Positions 54,988-64,000 of a stretch of 64,000 nt of DNA are shown one piece after another. The stretch lies in assembly GCA_025526995.1 (NCBI GenBank), contig JAHLKG010000030.1, positions 134,501 through 198,500 of the forward strand, written 5' to 3'. This stretch comes from Powellomyces hirtus (taxonomy: Eukaryota; Chytridiomycota; Chytridiomycetes; Spizellomycetales; Powellomycetaceae). Numbering within the stretch: position 1 is the stretch's first letter; each line of letters starts with the position of its first letter. The notes beneath the pieces were generated by a model. The model was not told the origin of the DNA. It did not search any database and worked only from the letters and a program-made list of their open reading frames with translations. A program made the translations under genes and the position numbers.

Positions 54988-56093
54988 ATACTGTAGATAT
55001 AGACTTCATAAAAGACGCACAAAGGAACGTCATAGCTGATACTGCTGGTCAGATCAGTTATGGGTTCTCATCACAATGCATGATGGATAGCAATAGACTA
55101 GTTCTGTAGATAGCTAGTAGAGACAGACCTGTACACACTAAAAAACAAATAGTTTATATATTGGAAAACGACAGCCAGCTTCCTTGTTGAGGCGAGTGAC
55201 CCTAACCCTATATGCAGCTCTTGACTTGTTTGCTAACGCTCGTTCTATCACTGTTCTCCGACTTTTCTCTCCGTCACCGAATCTTTACTGCAACCATAGC
55301 ATGAAAACGTTGATGACTATAATTGTCTTTTGGTAGATTCCCTATCTTAAACGCTCCTGTGTGCAAGGGCCTGCGCTTCCTCTCCTGCCCGTTCGAGCGG
55401 CGTGTCGCCAAGAAATCCCAAGCCTTCGTCTCCACCGTCTGGTACGAGAACGGCATCATCGGCCTTGATTAGACATCGTCATTTTCCAAAACGTTGGCCA
55501 TCCACGCAGCCACATTTGGTCCATTCTACATATTCTAATCTACCATGCCTTTATGCTTGATACTTTGGCGGAATGTATCACGCCTTTCGGCTTTCAAGGG
55601 ACACATCGCGACTGTTTTCTCTCCTTCCCAATAGCTTCGAATTCGGTCCGTGGGTAGCGGCATTACACATTTGATGTCATCCAGATCTGGCCGTCTTCGG
55701 TCAGCGTGGCAATGTATCCGTCCAATAAGGGAACGTCTCCACCGCTCTGTCAAGTTGACAACGACGAGGCGACGTGCTTCAACTTGCATGTGTGCCATCT
55801 TCGTATTTCTCGAAATGACCAATCATTCAATCCTTTAGTGCATGCCGTGTTATCTAGATAGCATATTTGCATCCCCACTGGGTTTCTCGCCAACACAGAT
55901 TCTGAGAGGTACTACTGTTCCGCACATTGCTGTTGGCGCAGTAAACGGTTAGGCAAATTCAAAAACACTCTGGCATCACAAACGCAACAACTCGCAAGAC
56001 GCGACGCCATCATTTGGCCGCGGCCAGGTTGAGCATTTTAGCTTTTTGCCAGATCACCATCACCTCTCACGACACATCCAAAAGGGCAAAAAC
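54988..56093. other. spacer with a possible orphan exon
   Basis: No complete gene. The one coding-looking piece is 55337-55472 on the plus strand, listed separately. Confidence 0.5.
55337..55472 (+). pseudogene. possible orphan terminal exon
   Basis: After an acceptor-like TTTTGGTAG the frame reads LNAPVCKGLRFLSCPFERRV and AFVSTVWYENGIIGLD, then TAG, with strongly C-biased third positions like the highly expressed genes here. No upstream exon joins to it. It may be the relic of a duplicated or truncated gene. Confidence 0.3.
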
Positions 56094-57652
56094 ATGCAAA
56101 TAATACGGTTGTTTACAGCACTCCTGCTAGCCGTCCTCGCGACCTGCTCGTCGTCCGTCTTTGCCCGTCCCGCAGGCGGCGCGCGCACGCTGGTCATTGT
56201 GGAAAACTCGGAAGCTAAAGGCCAATACAGCAAATTCCTGACTGGACTGACAGGTAGAGGGGTGATACAATGATGGTGGCTGTGTGCGAAGCAAATGCTA
56301 ATATGGTGGTTGGATTGTTAGAGCGGGGTCATGAGTTGACCTACAAGACGGCGACGGAATCGGATTTTGGGTTGGTGGTGTATGAGGAGATTGCATTCGA
56401 CCATGTTTTGGTGTTGGCGCCGACTGTTGGGTGTAAGTGACGCTACCCATTTGGGAATCCTGGAGAGACATTTTGATTGATTGAATGACGCATTCCTGCA
56501 CCAGCATTCGGAGGCGAACTTGGCATCGGCAACCTGATGGAGTTTGTCAGCAAAGGCGGCAATGTCCTGATCGCAGCGTCCTCCCAAATCTCGGAAGCGA
56601 TCCGCGATTTTGCCTACGAATTTTCCGTCGATTTCGACGAGAGCGGCAGCGGGGTGCAGGACCATTTCCTCAAAATCGAGCAAGACGACCCGACGCTGAT
56701 TTCCGTGTCCAACGGCTTCGTCGGCAACTCGGTCGCAGTGGCCCCCTCCGTCGCCAAGGGCCCGCCCATCTTATTCCGCGGAGTCGGCCACCGTCTTACT
56801 GGAAAGAACCCCTTGATTCAGGCACTGTTGGTTGGCGCACCGACCACATTTGCGTCCGAGATTGCGGACAAGGATGTGCTGGAGGGATCGCTGCTGGTTG
56901 GCAAGGACGTTGTTCTGGTGTCGGCTCTGCAGGCTCGAAACAATGCTCGCGTGACGTTTGCGGGAAGCGTGGAGATGTTTTCGGATGCGTTGATTGAGCG
57001 GCAGGCCAAGGGCGCCGTCTTTGGAAATGGGGCGTTGGTGGAGGAGCTGGCGAAGTGGACTTTCCACGAGAAGGGGGTGTTGAAAGTCTTGGGCAAGAAG
57101 CACCACCGAGTGAACGAGACGGATCAGCATGGAATTTACCGCATCAAAGATGACATGGTACGAGAGTAGATCCATGGAAAAAAATTCTTCATCATCCCAG
57201 AGAGTGTTGGTTTTCTGACAAAAAAAACTGTTCACCCCGTTTGCGAATAGGTGTACGAAATCTCCATCTCAGAATGGACCGGCAAGGACTGGGATCCGTT
57301 CCAAGCCACCGACATGCAATTCGAAGCCGTCATGCTCGACCCCTACATCCGCACCCCGCTCCGTTCCTCCACCCCAGGAACCTTCGCGGCGCAGTTCCGC
57401 CTGCCCGACCATTACGGCGTCTTCACCTTTAAGGTGGACTACCGCCGCCACGGCTACACATGGGTGACGGAAACCGAGACGGTGCAGGTCCGTCCGTACC
57501 GCCACGACCAGTACCCGCGTTTCCTCACGGCCGCCATGCCGTACTACGTCAACGTGTTCAGTCTTGCGGCCGCGTTTGTGCTGTTTTCTGCAGTGTTTTT
57601 GTGGAACAGGGATGTGCCTAATGCTGGTGCGAAGAAACTCAAGACAACGTGA
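56094..57652 (+). CDS. WBP1: oligosaccharyltransferase 48-kDa subunit (OST48/Wbp1)
   Basis: Exons 56094-56253, 56322-56432, 56505-57157 and 57251-57652, 441 aa. Signal peptide MQIIRLFTALLLAVLATCSS, then GGARTLVIVENSEAKGQYSK, the start of the DDOST domain. Further family stretches are DHVLVLAPTVGSFGGELG, FVSKGGNVLIAASS, LVGAPTTFASEIADKDVL, NARVTFAGSVEMFSDA and YEISISEWTGKDWDPFQA. One C-terminal TM helix (VNVFSLAAAFVLFSAVFLW) is followed by a short Lys-containing tail for ER retention. It is a non-catalytic subunit of the ER complex that transfers N-glycans to nascent proteins. Length and order match the family. Confidence 0.95.
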
Positions 57653-57836
57653 GCGGGAAGCGACGAGGTGGGGTCTATCAGAAACGTCTGTATGTATTTT
57701 GAAAAATAAAACTTTGGAAATAAAATTATATATATGCAAAAGTGTGTACAGGAAAAAAAATTGGGGGCGTGTGAGGAGGGGTGGGCGAAACAAAGGTAGC
57801 AGTGGCAATTGGGGTGATGTGGAAAAGTACGAGAGT

Positions 57837-57878
57837 GCGTGCGTTTGTGTGTGTGTGTGTGTGTGTTTGTGTTTGTGG
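57837..57878 (+). repeat. GT-rich microsatellite
   Basis: (GT)n with interruptions, between the OST48 stop and the convergent histidine kinase 3' end. Confidence 0.8.
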
Positions 57879-57912
57879 GGGGAAGGCGTCGCACCGTTTT
57901 TCCAGGATTAGT

Positions 57913-60900
57913 CTAGTTGTTTGTAGGTGGACTCCATCCAGCCACTTTGGTCCCGTAGACTTTCCCCAGGACGTTTGTCAGGTCTTTAAGACCTATTGGT
58001 TTGGTGAGGTACCCGTCCACGCCGGCCTCAAAGGCCGCGGCTTGGTCCTCCTTGGTGTCCAGACCGGTGAGTGCCCATATCCGGGTTCTTTTGCGGCCTT
58101 GTTCGACTTCGAATTGCCGGATGGCGCGAGCGGATTTCAGGCCGTCCATGACCGGCATCTGCAAAAAAACGAGGGGGAAAGGCGAAATGCGTCAACAAAA
58201 CAAGGTCGAGAATTGCAAACGAAAAATGGGGACATGTTAAGCCGGATGGGCGTACCTGGATGTCCATGAGGACAAAGTCAATGGGCGGGTAGTTTGAGGC
58301 AGCATACATATCAAATGCCTGCTGCCCGTCCTTGGCAGCAAGGTACGAGATACCCATCTTTTTCAAAAACTGCGAGAGGATCATGCGGTTGGTGACGTTA
58401 TCCTCGGCCAGGAGGCAATGGAGTTTGTTATTAGGTTGCGGTTGCGTCGGCATGGGATGTTCGTCAATTGGAAGGTCGGCGAAAGTGATGGCGGATGCGG
58501 ATGCTGCGAGGGATGATTGGGGTTCGTTGGCGGGAGTAGTGGTAGGGATGGCGGGTAGAGAGTCCGCGTGTGTTATCGTGGGCTCAGCCACACTTTCAAG
58601 TGACAGGAGATCGGGTGTGGACCGTTGGGTGAGCATGACGCGTTCCCGGGTGATCAGGCACGCCACGGCTGAGCAAGAGCGAGCCAGGTTCCGATCCTGT
58701 AATCTCTCCATCGCTTCAAAGAGTTTGAGCGGACCCACGGGCGTCGTGAGGACCATGACGGCCACATCCTCTCTCTCTAACCGCAAGTTCAAAAAATCGA
58801 CGGTTCGGCTGTGCTGCGCTATGCTGCTGAGGTATATGATTTGCGACGCTACAGCCTTGGAGTTGCCGAGCAGGTTGATCAACTCGTCCGACTCCCGATC
58901 CACGATCACAATGTCTCCGTCACAAACGCCATCCAGCCCGGGATGAACTTTCATGCCGTTGACCGCCAGCATGTTTTCCAGAACACCTGTAAGCTTTTTG
59001 GAGGTAACGTTTATCCGACATGGCCGTTCTGGCAAGATAAATGATGCCTGAGGTCCTGAGTTGTACAGCTCAACGTCCATCCAGAGCTTTGTGCCCACTC
59101 CCTCCTTGGTTTCCAGCTGCAGCGTGCCTCCTAATCGTCCGACCATAAACCGCGTTAGAATGAGCCCCAGACCAGTCCCTTGCTTGAGCGGGTTCTCTTG
59201 CGCAAAGGGTTTTGTGAAAATGTTTGGAAGAAAAGTTTCGGAAATGCCACATCCCGTATCCGTGACTGCAAAGCGCACTAGTCGCGGACCGGATCTTGGC
59301 GACGCCGACGTCGGTCCTGAGTCCACCAGTGAGACATGCAACTCCACAGATCCCTCGTCAGTGAATTTAAGCGCTAGAAGTTCATCGAGCGGTTTTAGCC
59401 ACATGTGTTGTACATCAGTTTCCAGTTTCCAGAACCCCTACCATTTCCTAGCAGGTTCATTAAAATCTGCCGTATAGAATTTGGATCGGTCTCCACGAAT
59501 CTCCAGTCCGACGATAGGCAGACATCCATGATCAGCTCCACGTTCGGGTGCGATGTCGCAGCAACAGAGTCCATGGCTTGCTGCAGCAAGTCGAACAGGT
59601 CCACCCTCGAAGCTTTCAAACTGTCTTTGTTTGACTCGGACGATTGTTTGGCGACATCCAAGACGTTGTTAATGATTCCCAGAAGAGATTTACCGCAAGA
59701 GTCGATGGTGTTCACGAACGCTTCTTGTGTGGTTGTGAGAGCAGTGAGAGCAAGAAGGTCTGAGACGCCGAGTAAGCCATGCAGCGGTGTTCCTGTAAAA
59801 CGAAGTCAATGAGAACGAGAAACAAGGCGCGCATTCACTTGACCTTGGACTCACGAAGCTCGTGGGAAATAGAACTGACAAAAGCGATCTTTGCCATAGC
59901 TGCTTGATCCGCACGGGCTCTGAATGAGATCGTGGCAATGTGAGTAGAGAAGGCTTGCAAGAAATGCAAATCTGATGCGGGAAACAGTCGTCTTGGGTCT
60001 TTTGAGAATGCAACTAATATGCCGACTTCGGTATCTGCCGCCGGGAGTGGGGAGCTGTCTGTCTTGACAAGGACAGCCATGCTAGCTACGAATCCCAAGT
60101 GCCGAACAAAGTCTGGTACTTTATGTCCTTCACCTTCCCCATATCTGAAATCCAAGCCCGACATGGATCCCATTGTTGAGTAGATTAACGCAGATGTTCC
60201 GGGGCAATCAACATCTACTGCGCTGTCCACCAGCCCCTCCAAGTTGGAACTGATGACCTTGTCGCGTTTCTTCTGAGGGCCTTGCGCGGTGACTTTGTCT
60301 TGCATATCCTGGCGGGTAATGTTCAATATCGTAACACAATCGAGATCCAGGCCGCGAGCGATTAGCGAACAGGCCAGAGCAAAGCTATCCTGGAGCTTCA
60401 TTTGAGGGTCAGCCAGCGCTGCTCGTGTAAACTCGGACAGAGCCTCTTCTCTCTTGTCCCGCTCTTCCAACTCCTTCTGAAAGACCCACGCATCCAGCTC
60501 CGTCAAGACCATGGTGGCAAATGTCAGCAGAGCTTCGCTGTCTTGGCGTGTAAAGTCGGTTCGCGCGTGGGAGTCCATAACACATAGCGATCCTATGCAG
60601 TATCCGTCTGGAGTAATGATATTCGCGCTCGCGTAGAAACGAACGAAAGGATCGTTCAAAACATTTGGATTATTCTTGAAGCGCCAATCTTTGTGGGTAT
60701 CTTGAAGCAGACGGAGCAAGTTGTCAGCAGTATACGGTGAGTTCGGTGGCATTACACGTGCCTACTCACCGTGAATGATCATTCCCACATCTTCGTTGCG
60801 AAGGATTGAGTGCGAGCACAAGGAGTTCTTTCGCTCAGTGACACAATAGGTGGAAGCCTCCGTTTTGAACATGGACTCGTCCTCCAGCACCCAAGTGAGC

Positions 60901-61335
60901 TGTAAGAAAGCAGGTCAGACTGTCGAACTAGACGGATGACGAGCTCTCCGAGGATCGCTTTCGACTCACGATGATATGTTCGGCGTTGAAGAATCGCTTG
61001 CAAAGATCTTGGATCCTTGTGAATTCCAAAGGTTGACTCTGGTTCAAAAACCAGCGGTACTTGTAAAGCGACCGCCGCCGCAGAGCTTCAATCTCAACCG
61101 GTGGCACGGGGGCGGGGAGGAAAGACTGCTTGAAAGGTGGGCTGCTACTTGGGCGCCTGGGAGGCTTGTCGGGGTCGAAATGTCCCAAAGCATACTGTTG
61201 GAGGAATTGTGGCCATGTCAGGTCGTCTTGCTCTGGCACGCTGGCAGACGACGACGACTTGTCGGACTCGCTGGAAGTGAGCGAGCCAGCGGTGCCGGTC
61301 GTCGGAGAAGACGACGTTCGCACCGGGTTCATCAA
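57913..61335 (-). CDS. cytosolic GAF-domain hybrid histidine kinase
   Basis: Exons 61335-60970, 60899-60770, 60700-59855, 59792-59442, 59373-58256 and 58158-57913; all phases agree, 1018 aa. Residues 1-75 are Ser/Pro-rich. A GAF-like N-terminal sensor spans about 80-225 (STYCVTERKNSLCSHSIL, VRFYASANIITPDGYCIGSL, then MDS) and a second GAF-like region about 240-420. The H-box FVSSISHELRTPLHG has the phospho-His near 445. The N-box is near 564, G1 is DTGCGI, G2 is GTGLGL. The receiver runs from about 885 to 1010 (CLLAEDNVTNRMI, phospho-Asp in LMDIQMPVMDG near 935, YLTKPI). No TM segment, so it senses a cytosolic signal and would feed a phosphorelay (Ypd1/Skn7/Ssk1 type). Ligand unknown; no phytochrome chromophore domain seen. 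Confidence 0.9.
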
Positions 61336-62389
61336 TATCTGGCAGGCGGGCGAAATTCCTCTTGTCCCCGAACGTGTGGTGTTTCAGAGGATGGTGTCCG
61401 CCCGCCCCTGCTCGGCAGACAAGTGAGTAGGAAGAGCGCCGAGTGTAAGGGTGTGTACAAGGGTTTGTGCAATTCCGTTTTCGGCTGTGGACATGGTCGG
61501 TCCTCTCTCCCTGTCTCTCTCTCTCTCTCGCGCGCGCTCGCTCGTCAACGTTTGGGCAAGGGGGATGGGAGTCTTGCGCAGCGAATGAAAAGGATAACTT
61601 AACTTTTTCCCCAGTCAGTCTGAGGTGGCCGATGATGCTGATGGAGACGAGAATGTGGGATGATGAACGAGTACTTGGTAAGTGAGTAAGCGAGTGCCTT
61701 CCTGTTTATTGGGACTGGGGGTTTGAGCATGTGCCGAGTGTGTGTTTTCTGGGAAGCTTGTCCTTTGATGGACAGATCGATTCAAAAGCGCGGACAATCC
61801 GATTCCCAAAACACAAAACAAGAGTGACGTCGCGATGATGACAGATTTATTAACAACCATTATCAATAAAGTTATCACCAGTGGATGGAATGGGATGGAT
61901 AGGATGGATCCGGTGAGAGTTGCCAGAAGTAGTCAGTCACGTGAGTGAGATTGAACTTGGATCAAGTGCACTTGACTCAGCCAGCCAGGTGGTCAGTCAT
62001 CCTATTTGACTACTGTAGTAAGTCATGTTGTTCAAATAGCTTTGGGGGTTGATTTGACTGACTAGCGCGCGTTTCTCGCTGCTGCTTGCGCGCGTCGGCG
62101 TTACAGGAGTATCGTGGTGGCCCTTGCAAAAAGTCATCGCTCTCTCAGAGAGCGGCCCATGTAAAAACAACTAAAATTCTGTGCGTCGATGATCAATCGC
62201 ACAGGCAAAGCAAAGGAGCACTGGCAGGCTGCAAACAAAATATCATGCTCCCTCGCTTCATCCCCCCTTCTCCCTCGCATCACCCTTGTATATATCTGCT
62301 CGTCGGGTCTTGACTGCTCGCTCCATAACGTCCCTCTTCTTCCTGGCAGCGGCTACCCTCGTGTATCAGATTCTGCATATGCGTTTAGG
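61336..62389. other. divergent intergenic region
   Basis: No gene seen. A (CT)n/(CG)n low-complexity run at about 61500-61545 lies in the upstream region of the kinase. Direct TGACT-type repeats (TGACTACTG, TTGACTGACT) occur at 61970-62065. Confidence 0.5.
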
Positions 62390-63601
62390 ATGGTCCGTCA
62401 AAACAACTTTTACGGGCTGTCGAGCGTTGCGCCTGTCACACCGACGGCCAGCATAGCTCTCACGGCCCCTTGCTACGACAAGCGTGCGCTGACCTGCACC
62501 GATCCTCTCCCGCTCTCCCACTCGCTGCTGCAAATAATGCACATGACAGCCAACGGGCGGATTGCCGTGATACTGTGTTCAGACGGCGGTGTCGAATTGA
62601 TTGTCAGAGCAGTGATGAAGGGCCTCGCGAGGATGGCTACCTCGGAAACGAAGGACCGGCGGCGATGGGAGATGTGCGTAACAGCCGGTGTTTGCGCGCT
62701 AAGCAATATCGCCATAAGAACAAATCAGCGGCTCAGAAAACGACTCGTGGAAGCCGGTGTGATCAAAGTCCTGTCTGTCATCTTGGGCGGAACCGGTCCG
62801 ATTCAGTGCGAGCTCCACGGCCACTTTTTGCCCGATGCAGATCCAGCGTTCGTCACATCAACACCCACCGTACAAGCAGCGGCTCCACCACCGTCATCCG
62901 ATCAGGGACCCGCGAATGTCTGGTCTCAAGCTCCTGCGAGTCTTCCTCCCCCACCACCACAACCATCTTCAATCGAATACATGATTCCACATCCCACTCT
63001 CCTTCCTGCTCTGAAGATGACCGCATACCTCAGCAAATACTCCAATCTCCGGGTGGTGCTCCACGAACACTGCACTTTTGCCCGGACTCAAAAATATACC
63101 CTCCCGGCATTCTACCCGGAAATCCGCCACTGGGCTGTTCTTTGCATGCGCAACGCGTTTCGCCGCGGCACACCCACATCTGGCCATACCGGTCTCGATA
63201 TCTGCTCCCTCCCTACCACCCCGACAAGCCCGGCACCATCCTCCCTTATCCAGCTCCCAACCTCAAGACCATCCACCCATGAATACCCAGAGCCACATTT
63301 ACGTATCTGTGGAAACCTCTCACCGGCAGAGACCGACCGCGCGCATTGCCATAAAAACGAGTCATTCGATCGCCAGTTCCTTAAATGTTCACGATGTCGA
63401 CGAGTTGTTTACTGCAGGTACAGTTCAGATTTCGGTTCTTTTTGCCGTGACCAGCGGCGTAATTTTCTAAACGGATACTTTCTCCGTATATGTAGTAAGC
63501 AATGCCAACTAGATGCCTGGCCACTGCATCGTTTCTGGTGTCTGAAGGCTGAAGCCCACATGGCGGACGCCGATGCCGCTGCCACACCGGAAGACATATG
63601 A
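62390..63601 (+). CDS. MYND zinc-finger protein, MUB1/samB-like
   Basis: Exons 62390-63417 and 63496-63601, 377 aa. The start MVRQNNFYGLSSVAPVTP is chosen because TAPCYDKRAL and NSL-like LSHSLLQIMHM then align with samB/MUB1 N-termini. An ARM-like helical region (VTAGVCALSNIAIRTNQRLR, VEAGVIKVLSVILG) and a Pro-rich linker follow. The C-terminal MYND finger has Cys/His pairs CSRCRRVVYCSKQCQ and HRFWC. The 78-nt intron splits the finger after VVYC. Yeast Mub1 partners the ubiquitin ligase Ubr2 in proteasome-gene control, and Aspergillus samB affects morphogenesis. The same role here is inference. It is shorter than most fungal homologues. Confidence 0.8.
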   Translation: MVRQNNFYGLSSVAPVTPTASIALTAPCYDKRALTCTDPLPLSHSLLQIMHMTANGRIAVILCSDGGVELIVRAVMKGLARMATSETKDRRRWEMCVTAGVCALSNIAIRTNQRLRKRLVEAGVIKVLSVILGGTGPIQCELHGHFLPDADPAFVTSTPTVQAAAPPPSSDQGPANVWSQAPASLPPPPPQPSSIEYMIPHPTLLPALKMTAYLSKYSNLRVVLHEHCTFARTQKYTLPAFYPEIRHWAVLCMRNAFRRGTPTSGHTGLDICSLPTTPTSPAPSSLIQLPTSRPSTHEYPEPHLRICGNLSPAETDRAHCHKNESFDRQFLKCSRCRRVVYCRYSSDFGSFCRDQRRNFLNGYFLRICSKQCQLDAWPLHRFWCLKAEAHMADADAAATPEDI

Positions 63602-64000
63602 CCATTTCATATCAATACATACCTGTGCAGTGTGTTATACTGTTAAATAAACCAGCGTTTCGTTTTGTCCCAATTTACAATTTTAGGCTGGCGCAGTGCT
63701 CAAACCGAAGTAGATATGACATGATCAACAAAATAAAGGTCCAGGAACAAAGCACCTATCCAGCATGCCTAGCGTCATCATCAAAATTACTTTGGCGTGA
63801 AATCATGTTAGAGAAAAATACAAAAGCCATATCGCGCAGTATTCTGGCAATAGGTGTCCCACCGCAGTACCGACTAGGGTCATCACCAGCCTAACTTTTG
63901 GATATCGGACGGGAAACGGTGCTTTTCTGAAGTACAGACTGTTCAACTTGATTCTCATCCACAAAGTACAGCTGAAAAGGATGCCGATCGCCTCTGGGCA
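63602..64000. other. no gene seen
   Basis: A/T-rich 3' flank of the MYND gene up to the window edge; only short frames. Confidence 0.5.

Noticed and set aside
55195..55215. ACCCTAACCCTA, telomere-like
   Set aside because: Two units only, inside ordinary sequence; no array.
55935..56003. GGCGCAGTAAACGG, similar to the 69-bp element start, upstream of OST48
   Set aside because: No matching GTCC-type end at 69 bp and the interior does not fit; a chance resemblance.
60701..60769. A histidine-kinase intron of exactly 69 nt
   Set aside because: It begins at the splice donor, lacks GGAC/GTCC ends, and is therefore unrelated to the 69-bp elements.

Overview
The window is fungal nuclear DNA. Genes sit on both strands, most are split by short GT-AG introns (about 54-95 nt), and several products are typically fungal: a class-3 CRY-DASH, a MUB1/samB-type MYND protein, a Dnf1-like flippase, OST48 and a Prp5/DDX46 helicase. 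A four-domain adenylate kinase with an RIIa/DPY-30-like N-terminal docking segment is of the sort found in flagellated lineages. I therefore infer a zoosporic (chytrid-like) fungus; no rRNA or tRNA was found to confirm this.

Layout. (1) 1-4.2 kb: compact, intron-free, virus-like block. It holds the 3' part of a long fibre protein (tail-fibre shaft repeats, discoidin-like domain, C1q/TNF-like head) and five small overlapping or back-to-back ORFs. (2) 4.8-14.0 kb: accessory island bounded by two identical 45-bp direct repeats (4924-4968 and 13949-13993). It carries an unrecognised 234-aa gene, a decayed histone-H3-like gene, a decayed Crypton-type tyrosine recombinase (NDC10-II-like core plus GCR1_C-like DNA-binding end), a gag-protease retrotransposon fragment and two solo LTRs with perfect 5-bp target duplications. 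Scattered through it are 15 copies of a 69-bp element with GGAC...GTCC ends. Nine of these lie in seven introns whose boundaries I could place or nearly place; others lie in a probable intron, between genes or in the 5' part of the recombinase reading frame. This looks like an introner-type family and is the most interesting thing here. (3) 14.3-29.5 kb: CBS-domain protein, tiny SANT protein, P4-ATPase, CRY-DASH, Q/N-rich protein and HMG-box regulator. (4) 29.5-37.9 kb: gene-poor stretch with a basic small protein behind a three-unit, CRE-containing tandem repeat, a mitochondrial-type phospholipid scramblase and a small acidic/basic hypothetical protein. (5) 38-64 kb: CBM5/12-DUF3421 protein, long coiled-coil protein, Prp5-like helicase, tandem adenylate kinase, secreted CAP protein, OST48, GAF hybrid histidine kinase and MUB1-like protein.

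For the genes whose exon coordinates I list, intron boundaries were placed by hand and kept only when they restore one frame and continue the expected family sequence. Where that failed (recombinase intron 2, H3-like intron 1, the coiled-coil C-terminus) the entry says so. Outside the island the genes are ordinary housekeeping or signalling genes and form no evident pathway together.
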